A stretch of 64,000 nt of DNA from Boswellia sacra. Its lineage: Eukaryota; Streptophyta; Magnoliopsida; Sapindales; Burseraceae. The stretch spans positions 186,001 to 250,000 of the forward strand of contig SNVD02008151.1 of NCBI GenBank assembly GCA_013180625.2, given 5' to 3'. This document shows positions 24,358-33,561 of the stretch, in pieces. Position 1 is the stretch's first letter. Every line of letters starts with the position of its first letter. Both the position numbers and the translations under genes were made by a program. The notes below the pieces were generated by a model. The model saw only the letters and a list, made by a program, of their open reading frames with translations, did no database searches and was not told the origin of the DNA.

Positions 24358-26450
24358 CATCCCATGATGATGAGTTGGAAATGAGGCCAAATATCCTAGG
24401 AAAAGAGACTCAACCTCACGTGTGTGGGAGAAATAAGATTGGAAGGCTGAAAGTATGTCTATGCCCTTATATGAGCATGTATCATATCATGCATACATGG
24501 GATTGACACCTTTATTTTGCAGCCATCGTAGCTTGGGTTAGACAAGGTGGTCATTTGAGAAGACAAGAGGAACTAATCATAGCCAGCCAACCAAGATAAG
24601 CTTGAATCGGTCAAACAGTTAGCCAAAGACATGGAAGAGGTCCAATCTCTCTTGAAGAAGAAGGGGCTGAAAGGGGTTAAAGACCTAGATGATATCTTGC
24701 TCATTAGGGATAATGATTTGCCTCTAAAGTTTTGCATGCTAGACTTGCCAAAGTTCAATCGAGAGGGCAATCTGAAGACGCATTTGAAATAGTGTGTTAC
24801 TATCATGGCCACCACTTCTTTGTCAAAGGAGTATATCTTGAAGTATCTCATGCTATCCTTAGAAGATGATGCGATAGTTTGGTACAATGGTCTTCCCAAA
24901 AGAGTTCAAGAGGATTGGGAAGAACTATTGAACAGTTTGTGGAACAGTATCACCATAATACCTAACTGAGGGTAACTTTGAGGGATTTGGAGATTACGCA
25001 CCAAAAGCTCAATGAAACTTTTCAGAGTACTTGGTCCATTGGAGGGCCAAAGCTACCAAGATGACCATGAGGCCCACGGAGAAGGAGAAAGACCAGGTCC
25101 GTATGGTGATCTATGAAGCCCATGCTTTCATCAATGATAGACCTATAGCTTTCTAATCAAAATATTTGAAGACATATATGATTCAAGCATCCAAATAGGA
25201 GATTTGGAGGCTAGGCAAAAGAGAAGCAACAATAGTTACCCTAGAAGAAATCAAGGGCAGTATCATCAAGCTAGTGGGTCTAGCACAAAGTATGTTGAGG
25301 TGAAAGCAGTTACCTAACAAAGGAAATTCAGTCGTTTGGGAAGGCCATTGTCAAAAATCTTTCCAAGATTGAGAGCCAAAGGGATCTTGCAGCCATTGCT
25401 AAGGAATTGGAGGCATCATGAGAAGTGTGAGTTCCACCAAGTGACCGATTATAAGACTGACGATTGCACTTGTCTTCACCATGAAATCCATGACTTAATT
25501 GACAAAGGGTAGATTCCTGATCCGGAGCTGGAAGAGCCCAACACAAGAAGTAATCCACTACCCAACTACAACTAGGTACCTCCCTTAACGACCAACATGA
25601 TTAGGTCGTGCTTGAATAAGGAACAAGCATATATTCTTTTAAAGAGAGTAGATCAAGCAGGGTTGAGAAAGCCAAGAGAAGGGAGGAGTCTAAGCTTGAG
25701 CAATAAGAAGGATCCACTAGAAAGGTGGCCACTAATAAGAAGCTCAAGGCAGAAGAACCCAAGGAAGAGAAGCCCAAAGAGATCATTGAAAGGGTAGAAG
25801 AAAAGCCCAATCCTTTGGTAGCCCAAATATTCAATAAGAAGGGCGGATAGATCAATATTGCTATAAAAGGCGTCAAGCAAAGCTTGGAACCTGAATATGT
25901 TGGCCTGAGTGACCATGAGGAAGAGGAACAAGAAAAAGAGATAAAGAAGAAGTACAGATGGACAATAAAGAAACATCTGTCAAGAAGAAGTCCATACCAA
26001 CGAGTGCCTTCACCAAGAAGGGGATGGCTAGAAAAAGGGCTAGAAGAGGCCTACCACCTAGAAGACTCAAGACGAAGAAGGGTTGTAGCAAGGGAAAATG
26101 AGGTGAGAGTCTTGTGAGAAGAGAGAGCTTGCCTAGAAGATGTAAGGAGGTGACACTCATGGGCATTTTAGATGACATTCCTAAAGTCAAAACCCTTCCA
26201 AGCCTTTAGGCTAACTTTCGTAGTGATGAAGAAAAGGAAGTAAGAGTCAAGGGAGAAACACTTAAATGTGACAATGAGAATGTCCAAGGAGTAACAAGGA
26301 GTGGTAGGTTTTACCATGAGAATGAGAAGGAAAAATCAGTTGAGAAAGAAAAGACTATTGAGAAAGGCAAGCAAGTTGCCAAAGAAGAAGTTAAAGAAGA
26401 AGAAAACCAATTCATTAAGTAGTTGAAAAAAAACTCAAGTAGATACTAGG
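24358..26450 (+). pseudogene. Tat-lineage gag remnant
   Basis: After a leader (24358-24530), readable pieces include SVKQLAKDMEEVQSLLKKK near 24610 and KFCMLDLPKFNREGNLKTHLK near 24730. These are followed by the capsid-type core ending YLMLSLEDDAIVWYNGLPKR near 24845-24905. The C-terminal half (25140-26450) is Lys/Glu-rich and low in complexity. Stops are scattered (for example at 24790). Gag would package element RNA. It is separated from LTR-3 only by Copia-A, and is followed in order by a protease. Confidence 0.75.
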
Positions 26451-26459
26451 ATTTGGGAC

Positions 26460-27311
26460 TTGTTGATCGCATCCCAAAAGCATAGAGTAGCCATGGCGAA
26501 GGCTTTGACAGAGGTGGAGATATCAATGGTTGCCACTCCAAATGAGATGTTGACTACCTTGGCCAGACGAGAACCCAATGGGGTAAATGAGAAGGGTGTA
26601 ATCACCTTCACCGATGATGATTTTTCTTTTGAAGGAAGAAATCACAACTAGCTATTGTTTATCACCGCAGAGATTGATGGGAAGACGTGCCCTTACATCA
26701 TGGTGGATGATGGATCCGCCATCAATATTGTGCCTATGAACATATTGCACAAGTATAAGTTTAGTGAAGATGGACTTGAGCCTTGTGAGATGTTGATCAA
26801 GGCTTATGATGACTCGAAAAAGAGTACCCCTAGGATTTTCAAGGTGTTAGTGAAGACTGGGCTTATTGAAATGATGACTGAGTTTATAGTCCTTGACATT
26901 CTAATCATCTTTGCCACTTTGTTTGGCCGAGCATGGTTCCATCTGCTTGGCGGAGTTCCTTCCACTTTGCATCAGAAGATTAGATTCAATATGGATGGGG
27001 AGATTGTGACCATTCATGCTATCTTAATTATTACACTGGCTGCTTTAAGTGTGGAGGTTGGCAACATACCATACATGGGAGGTTTCTATATAGCTATGGT
27101 TGCTGAAGTCAGTCCTATCGTTGCTAGAATAATAAAGATACAAGGGTACTTGTCAGAAACGGGGCTTGGGATGAATCGAAGTGGTCTGCCATCCTTTCTA
27201 GATTTCAAAGGCCAAACCACTAGAAGAGTGTTAGGTTACATGTCCGATAAAGAAGAAGACTTTGAGCCAAGAAAGGGAAGTTTATTAAGTTTGTCAAAGC
27301 CCAAGATATGA
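26460..27311 (+). pseudogene. Retropepsin-like protease of the Tat element
   Basis: This aspartic protease would process the polyprotein. An N-terminal stretch (26460-26648) ends in TAG at 26649, and the same frame continues into 26655-27311. The active-site region is YIMVDDGSAINIVPMNIL at about 26691-26745, where the usual D-S/T-G is D-D-G-S-A. The second half has a YDDSKKSTPRIFKVLV flap-like segment and ILIIFATLFGRAWFHLLGGVPSTLHQKIRF near 26897-26990. It continues into a pre-RT segment like that at 337-672. Confidence 0.75.
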
Positions 27312-27352
27312 AGTATGTGGGAGCTGTCAAACCATGAGATTATAATAAAACG

Positions 27353-27822
27353 TTGAAGCCTAGTTTTGAAATTTTGAAAGACATACTTCAGGTTGAAGTT
27401 ATCAAGAGGTATGACTTGGCTGAGGAGGTTGAGAAGATAAAGATCAAAGATGAGAAGTCTCAAGATCAAGCATCGCTAATAGACCCGATTGTCGACCTTG
27501 CTACCTTCATTGAAGAGGAAATTAAAGACATTTATTATGAAGATGTATTTGTTCCTAACCTCTTTGAAGAAGAGACATTGTTTATGTTTCAAAATTTAAT
27601 GTAATGAAAAATCAATTTGCTTACTTGTGTGATGTCTTTCCTGATGGAACTGTGCATGATAATTTGCATTTCACTAGCATATTTGACATCAATACCATTC
27701 AAACTCATGACATTGATATTGGTACAATTTAAAATCCCAAGAATATATGCATTGCACTTGATGCAACTCCTGAGGAGAGAGAGAGATTTGAAAAATTATT
27801 AAAGAAACATGAAGAAGCACTA
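27353..27822 (+). pseudogene. Tat polyprotein segment before RT, truncated by Athila-1
   Basis: Frame fragments IVDLATFIEEEIKDIYYEDVFVPNLF (27484-27560), QFAYLCDVFPDG (27610) and TPEERERFEKLLKKHEEAL (27767-27822) parallel 337-672. The reading stops where the Athila-1 5' LTR starts at 27823. The missing RT is not found on the other side of Athila-1 (41017), where an unrelated minus-strand LTR lies. Confidence 0.7.
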
Positions 27823-29232
27823 TGATAAGTGTCTATTTATATATCATTTTCATATCAATTCGTCCATGTTTCTTTGCTATATTCCTTGGTATTTTTATGT
27901 TTTTATGTGGTTTTGATGTTTGTAGGAGTTTGGAGCAACTTGCACAAAAATGGAGTAAAACCCTTCATTTTCACCTCTGCTAGTCAACCATCTTCTCGGA
28001 TTTAATTGTATTGATATACAATGAACCCGATGACATATCATATACCGTTGAAAAGCTCTCGAAGTCTACTTTTTGGAGAAATTTACGGTTTATGAATCCA
28101 TTCAGTGTACCGAAAGTTGTAATCAAAACAGTGTGAGAAGTGTAGAAATGTAATTCCACACATCACTGTAGCATGTATAATACGGGACACTGTAGCACGT
28201 TACTGTAGCAGAGTATTTAAACACATTTTAGGGTTTTATTTCATAACTTGAAGAGGGGAGAACGTGGTGGAGGCTGCAGCTCTGGAATTCTTTCATCTCT
28301 TGGAGTTCTTGAAGGAGAAAGGAAGCTTGGAAAGAGGAAGAACTACAATCCAAAGAGAATTACATCAAATTTGCTAAGTTTTTCCCTTCCCTTTCATTTT
28401 CTGGAATGTCTCCATGTTGTATTGTATTTACCACGTTCTTAAACATGTGTAACTGAATCTGAATTGGTTGAGGGTGATTTCAAAGCCCCTGATATGGTTT
28501 TTGTAAGTTGATTGTGTAAGGAATTGTTATCCAATTCTCTAATTGAAGTTGCTTGTATTCTCCCATATTTAATGCTTATGATTGCTTGCTGATTGTATTT
28601 GAGTGGCCAACTGAATATAATCTGGTTGTGATTTATTGCTAGACTAGAAATCTTGATCCGTAATTGTCTTGAATTTCTAATCATTAGTAGCAAAATTGTG
28701 ATCAGAGATTACAATTGGAGAATATAACCTAAGTTAAATAATCCGAGCTTGTGTGTTTATTGCTTAGATCAACCTATCTTTCTTATCATAATGCATCCAT
28801 TGAATTAAACTCAGAGAGCTTGTTCTAGGTTGTTTAATGGATAGAGATTAAATAAAGAGCTTGTTTTATTTAACAACAAAGTAAGGAAAGATTGGGGTAA
28901 TAGAGCTTGTTATTATCTACGGTTGATAACTTCAATGCTGTAATTAGATGACAATTCTACAATTAATTCGCAAATCCATATCTTGTGGTAGAGAAGGATC
29001 CCTTAACCAGCTTTCTCCCATTGATTTTTCATTCAAATTTACTTTCTGTTTTGTTATTCTTTACTTGCATTCTTATTTCATTTAGTAAAGCATTCAACAA
29101 AAATCCCCCCTGTTTAGTTTATTGTTGCTGGAAATAACAAATTCAATTAGAATCAATCCTCGTGGGAACGATATCTTACTTATCACTTTATTACTTGTGC
29201 GACTAGTATACTTGCTAGTTTCGAACGCATCA
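27823..29232 (+). repeat. Athila-1 5' LTR
   Basis: 1410 bp, TGATAAG...GCATCA. A TATA-like AGTATTTAAACACA lies near 28211, preceded by CACTGTAGCA repeats (28166-28208). Near the end is CTCGTGGGAACGATATCTTAC, a sequence type typical of Athila/Calypso LTR tails. The 3' LTR copy differs by scattered substitutions and by the CACTA insertion. Confidence 0.9.
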
Positions 29233-29238
29233 AGTTTT

Positions 29239-29256
29239 TGGCGCCGTTGCCGGGGA
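29239..29256 (+). other. Primer binding site, tRNA-Asp type
   Basis: TGGCGCCGTTGCCGGGGA, complementary to the 3' end of plant tRNA-Asp(GUC) including CCA. It lies six bases after the LTR end. This site is characteristic of Athila/Calypso elements. Confidence 0.93.
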
Positions 29257-29345
29257 TTGATTTTCTAATCGATTTGTTATTTTGTTTTCATTGTTGATTC
29301 ATATTTTCTTTGTTTTTCTTTTCTGATTGTTTGTGTTTAGACAAC

Positions 29346-30235
29346 ATGGCAGTAAACTTCTATCAATTCAGTAGCGGATTTGAGCCACAAGTACCATGGA
29401 GAGTAAATGAGGTAAGCACTCCGAACATTGAACAACAACTTTCTGAGCTAACCTCTCTTGTGGAAAACATGGCTGTAGGAGATATGCAAAAATCTTATGA
29501 ATGTGGGATATATTCTACGATGGAGCATCCAATCGACATGTATCCAACTTTACAAGAAGAATATATGGAACAAGCCAATGCCATGGGTGGATTTCCAGGA
29601 CAAAGAGGCAATGGTATGATCCTTTCTCTAGCACTTACAATGCTGGATGGGAAGATCAACATAATTTCAGTTACTGGAATCATCAACCAATCACTCCAAA
29701 TGTGATACCAAATCGGCCACAAAGTTTCAATCAACCTAGAGTGCAGCAACCATTTCAAATGCAACCACCACCAATGCCATATCCAGCACCGCAACCAGCT
29801 TCACAAAACTCAGGTATGTCTCTCCAGGATATTGTTAATGCACTTGCCACTAACACAATGCAATTCCAGCAGGAAACTGGGGCAAGTATCCAAAAACCTG
29901 GCAAATCAAATGGGACAATTGGCTACTAGCATGAGCAAATTCGAGGGCCAAGACTCAGAAAAATTATCTTGTCAAACGGTGATCAATCCAAGAGAGAATT
30001 CTTGTGCGATAACTTTGCAAAATGAAGAGCAATTAGATGTCCTGCCAAAGAAATCACAAACTGATGAAGGAGATGACACCACTTCCACCATGAACAAAAC
30101 ACTGACTTCTCAGGTAAATCCTATAACTCCCATTCCTTCATATGTTTCTCCTCCACTTTTTCCTAGTAGATTTGCAAATCGAAGGAGAAACAAGAACAAG
30201 AAATCCTGGAAACTTCTCACAAAATCGAGGTAAAT
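29346..30235 (+). pseudogene. Athila-1 gag, N-terminus missing and frameshifted
   Basis: The ATG at 29346 opens MAVNFYQFSSGF, but the usual long capsid domain is absent. The reading enters at the C-terminal gag region: ECGIYSTMEHPIDMYPTLQEE (a C/H-rich knuckle in relatives, here with Tyr at Cys positions) and NAMGGFPGQRG. Frame slips near 29600 and 29880 split the rest into three stretches: the Gln/Pro-rich QPFQMQPPPMPYPAPQP at about 29745 and the QMGQLATSMSK coiled segment near 29910. A capsid-competent protein cannot be made from this. The element probably relied on gag from another copy. Confidence 0.75.
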
Positions 30236-30313
30236 ATACCACTTCTGGATGCTATTGAGCAAGTACCTCGTTGTACAAAATTTCTCAAGGAGTTATGCAC
30301 CAACAAGAGAAAG

Positions 30314-30976
30314 TTGAAGGGAAATGAGAAAGTAAGTGTGGGGGAAAATGTTTCAGCTGTATTGCAAAGAAAAATTCCTCCAAAATGCAAAGATCCAGGT
30401 ACGTTCATCATTCCATGCACCATTGGTAATACCAAGTTTGAAAGAGCTATATTAGATTTAGGAGCATCTATTAATGTCATGCCATATTCTATTTATGCTT
30501 CTTTAAATCTTGGACCTTTTGCGAAAACTGGTATTACCATTCAGTTTGCTGATCATTTTAATGCATATCGCAAAAGAGTTGTGGAAGATGTGCTTGTGCA
30601 GGTGAATCAATTGGTTTTTCCAGCAGACTTCTATGTCCTTAAAATAGAGGATGAGACATCTCCTAATCCAACACCGATTCTTTTAGGGAGGCCATTCTCG
30701 AAAACTGCTAGAATCAAGATTGATGTTCATTATGGCACTTTGACCATAGAGTTTGATGGCAAGGTGATATGTTTTAATATTTTTGAGGAAATGAGGTACT
30801 CTAATGACTTACATTCTGTTTTTGCAGTTGACGTTATTAATTATTTGCCACAACAATGTTTTGAGTTAACTCTCAAGAATGGAGTGGATGTTGCTATTAG
30901 TGAACACATAAGGATAGAAAGTTTCAAAGAACCAAGAAAGCTGATACAAGTGTCTAAAGAAGTGGAGAAGCTGTGA
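30314..30976 (+). CDS. Athila-type retropepsin (protease) segment
   Basis: An open stretch of 220 residues. The active site is ILDLGASINVMPYSIY at about residues 46-61 (D-L-G-A-S instead of D-T/S-G, as usual in Athila elements). It is followed by the flap-like GITIQFADH and the second conserved block PNPTPILLGRPFSKTARIKIDV at about residues 115-136. It begins after the CKDPGTFIIPCTIGNTKFERA lead-in typical of the family. It is part of a gag-pol polyprotein, not a separate gene, and it ends just before the RT stub in another frame. It is the best preserved retroviral domain of Athila-1. Confidence 0.8.
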   Translation: MKGNEKVSVGENVSAVLQRKIPPKCKDPGTFIIPCTIGNTKFERAILDLGASINVMPYSIYASLNLGPFAKTGITIQFADHFNAYRKRVVEDVLVQVNQLVFPADFYVLKIEDETSPNPTPILLGRPFSKTARIKIDVHYGTLTIEFDGKVICFNIFEEMRYSNDLHSVFAVDVINYLPQQCFELTLKNGVDVAISEHIRIESFKEPRKLIQVSKEVEKL

Positions 30977-31345
30977 CAAGCTTGGATGAGACTATAGCTA
31001 TCACCACAAATAGGTATGATGTTTCGTACATTGAATTGCCTTTATCTAATGAGAAACTTCTTCCTTCTGTGATGAAAGCCAATACCTTGGAGCTTAAGTC
31101 ACTTCCAGATCATTTGAATTATGGATTCTTGGGTGAGAATGATACTTTGCGAGTTACAATGGAAATGGGCCTTGCACGATTACAAGAAGATAAACTCGTC
31201 CGAATACTTACAGATCACAAAATAGCTATTGAGTGGACAATTGTTGAAATCCAAGGCCATCCATATGCATTGACCGTATCTTGTTAGAAGAGGGATCCAA
31301 GCCCATTAGAGAAGCACAACAGAAATTGGATCCTCCCATGATGGA
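30973..31345 (+). pseudogene. Stub of Athila RT, rest of pol deleted
   Basis: The open frame from 30973 reads LELKSLPDHLNYGFLGENDTLRV, then ARLQEDKLVRILTDHKIAIEWTIVEIQG, the entry to RT in Athila elements. After a frame slip near 31283 it continues with LLEEGSKPIREAQQKLDPPMM to about 31342. At that point sequence jumps to the post-pol block (GTCGGGCTGAGGACGTTAAA, 31353 on). RT catalytic core, RNase H and integrase are all missing, so a deletion of several kilobases separates these two blocks. Confidence 0.85.
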
Positions 31346-31800
31346 ACCAACGTCGGGCTGAGGACGTTAAACCAAGCGCTTATTGGGAGGCAACCCAATG
31401 TTTTTGAAAAATAAAAAAAAAAGAAGAAAAGAAAAATAAAATGAGGTAATAATGATCGATTTTTGTGTCTCAAGGAGATTCATTTCGTAGGCCATCAAAT
31501 TGATCAGGTTTTATCTCTCTTTGCCATCTGTCTCATTTGTTTTTATATTTTTTTACTTGTTTTTGACTTTTGTTTGCTATTGTGTTGTTATCTCTTTTAT
31601 GTGTCTTTAGTTTCGTTTTTGCTCTTTTCTTTTCCTTTCTTTTGTTTAATTTGATTACTCTGTGCTTTGAGCTCATTTGTGCAGCAGCTTGTGGAAACAT
31701 CCAAACGGAAGTTGAAGTCATTCGCCAAAGGTTTGAAACGTGCATATCTTGGAGAAAAACAAACTCGATCGCATTATCGGTAATATCTCTTCTTTTCTCC
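31346..31800 (+). other. Post-pol region upstream of the CRP gene
   Basis: GACGTTAAACCAAGCGCTTATTGGGAGGCAACCCAATG (31366-31402) is a hallmark just after pol in Athila elements. A T-rich tract (31500-31680) ends in TTTGTGCAG at 31676-31684, a good splice-acceptor shape. Athila env-like genes are often proposed to be expressed from spliced RNA. A splice here would bring the cassette near the 5' end of a subgenomic transcript. Splicing is inference only. Confidence 0.45.
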
Positions 31801-31806
31801 TCTTCA

Positions 31807-32360
31807 ATGGATGCCGATATCTTTCTGTCGAACCTTCGTAAATATTTTCCTTCACTTCCTCAAAATGCTGTGTTTAAAATTATAAAGTACGGATGACTAG
31901 ACTTTGGGCGTTGATGCTCCTAAATGTGCCTGCTGATATCCGATGGCTTATCGAAGCCAAGGTGAGATTGTCCGGTGAGCCGGACATTAATCTCGCAAAA
32001 TACATGCCTGGTCTAGGAAAGAGCTACTACGCCAAGAGACGAAGAGCGAAAAGGTTACAAGTATGTTATAAATATGCTAGATGGAATTGTAACCAGACTT
32101 GTCGTTCATTAGGTTTTGTGTCCAGAAATAGAGAAGATAAACTTTCATTTATTAAGAATGGTTTGAGTAATGAGTCGCTGGATAATGTTTTGTTAACTCT
32201 CGAGTCACACTCTTGTGGACTTGTTCAGCGTGAATTGCTTAATCTATGGACACAATTTCGTGATGAATTGCAGTGTTATAGTCTAGGGAATCTGACTAAA
32301 AACGACCCTGTTTGCCAGGTTATAAGAAAACTGGATGGGAAGCAAATCCCCGACTCATAG
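31807..32360 (+). pseudogene. Cysteine-rich basic protein (CRP), copy 1, frameshifted
   Basis: The ATG at 31807 opens MDADIFLSNLRKYFPSLPQN. A frame slip near 31885 moves the rest to the frame starting at 31893. Order: short N-terminal helix region, IRWLIEAKVRLS, then a basic patch (YAKRRRAKRLQ) directly before a cysteine cluster C-x2-Y-x4-C-x3-C, where the second Cys of copy 2 has become Tyr. A conserved C-terminal half follows (LESHSCGLVQRELLNLWTQFRDE ... NDPVCQVIRKLDGKQIP). It matches the minus-strand gene at 63406-63954 along its length. The basic-patch-plus-Cys4 layout resembles small nucleic-acid-binding proteins of carla/allexi-type plant viruses, some of which suppress RNA silencing. 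That relation is a hypothesis. Probably inactive in this copy. Confidence 0.7.
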
Positions 32361-32593
32361 AAGGCGTTTCAGCCGTACTGGACGTAAAACCAGAGGAAGA
32401 TGTGAGCCACAATCACAACTACTTGTATATTTGAATGTGTGTTGTTGTTGTCGAATTTTATTTCTTTCTTGTTTCGTTTGATCTGATTATCAATGTGGTT
32501 TTTGTGTTGTTGTTGTTTGTTGATTTTGTTTGTTTTAATTTCAAGTTTTCTTTTTGACAAACCATATGACTACCCTATGGCATAAGTAAACGG

Positions 32594-32794
32594 GGGAGAC
32601 AAGTGTGGAGGTTTTGTCAACCTCCACCGAAAGTGTATCTTCATTTTTAATGCTTCACGTGGGAGACAAGTGTGTAGGTTTTGTCAACCCCCGCCGAAAG
32701 TGTATCTCCATTTTCCATGCTTCACGTGGGAGACAAGTGTGTAGGTTTTGTCAAACCTCGCCGAAAGCATATATCATTTTTTCAAATCTTGGGG
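32594..32794 (+). repeat. Three tandem 67-bp repeats between CRP and LOG
   Basis: Units start GGGAGACAAGTGT at 32594, 32661 and 32728. Each contains AGGTTTTGTCAA and CCGAAAG followed by a TTTT-rich part and CTTCACGTG. Spacing is exactly 67 bases. The region is non-coding. Each unit has complementary segments (AGGTTTTGTCAACCTCC-like with CCGCCGAAAG) that could pair weakly. Confidence 0.85.
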
Positions 32795-32979
32795 CGATAA
32801 ATCTGCATCGAGCAACTCCCACCGAAATTATGTCCCCACGTGTCAAATTTGAGAGTTTTACGTGTGTATATATCCATGCTGAATATTTTGAAATGTCATT
32901 TTATAACCTGTCTTGCACTTTAATTGCATAATACCTAACCTGCATCATTGTCTTACATAAGTTTAGAGCACTTTTAGAA

Positions 32980-33561
32980 ATGGAGAAAGCACCAATTCGA
33001 CGATTCCAAAATAATGCGTATTTGGTGGATCGCAATTGTAAAGAGGAGAGTTGAAAACAGCCGCTCTTGATCTAGGTAGAATTAGCTGCGATGGGGTATT
33101 CCATTTGATTTGCGGAGGGGTAGTCTGGTTAATGGGGGTGTGTGTCGACAGCTGCATCCTTAGGAGGAAGCAAAGTTCTCGGCATTATCCCTAAACCATT
33201 AGCTGTAAGAGATATCGTAGGCAACACCATGGGGGAAGAGTTACAGGTTTCTAGTATGCATGAGCGTATTGCACATATGATCATTAAATCTGATGCATTT
33301 ATAGCTTTGCCCGGTGGTTCTGGTACATTAGAGGAGATATTTCAAATCACCTCTTGGGCACAGCTAAACATCCATCGGAAACCCATTGGTTTGTTAAATG
33401 TCAATAATGTTTTTGATGGTTTGTTGTCTTTTCTTGATCAAGCAGTAGAAAAAAACTTCATCTCACAGTCGGCGAGGCAAATCCTGGTTACAGCTTCCAC
33501 TGCAGGGGAGTTAATTGACAAATTACAAGCATTCGTCTATTTGCGATCAAAAAATAGCTAG
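32980..33561 (+). pseudogene. LOG-like: LOG-type cytokinin nucleotide phosphoribohydrolase, Athila-1 copy
   Basis: LOG enzymes convert cytokinin riboside monophosphates directly to active free bases in the cytosol. The ATG at 32980 starts MEKAPIRR. The N-terminal third is decayed (frame slips near 33012 and 33145, one stop near 33040), but RIFGGS and FHLICGGVVWLMG match the LOG nucleotide-binding segments. From 33142 to 33561 the frame is open: residues near 57-64 are PGGSGTLE, the family's catalytic PGGxGTxxE motif. The MHER Arg, the WAQLNIHRKPIGLLNV segment and the C-terminal helix are also present. There are no introns, unlike plant LOG genes. It lies 3' of CRP, same strand. Confidence 0.85.

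Noticed and set aside
25328..26190. Several long minus-strand frames opposite Tat gag
   Set aside because: Antisense shadows of a Lys/Glu-rich coding region (giving Leu/Phe-rich peptides).
31533..31745. Minus-strand lysine-rich open frame opposite the T-rich tract before CRP
   Set aside because: Low-complexity shadow of a T-rich non-coding stretch with no homology in Athila-2.
32369..32560. Minus-strand Asn/Lys-rich frame downstream of CRP
   Set aside because: Complement of a TTG/TTT-rich spacer; no support.
33142..33561. LOG as an active host gene starting at 33142
   Set aside because: That ATG is internal; the family N-terminus lies upstream in broken frames, and the copy is inside a retrotransposon.
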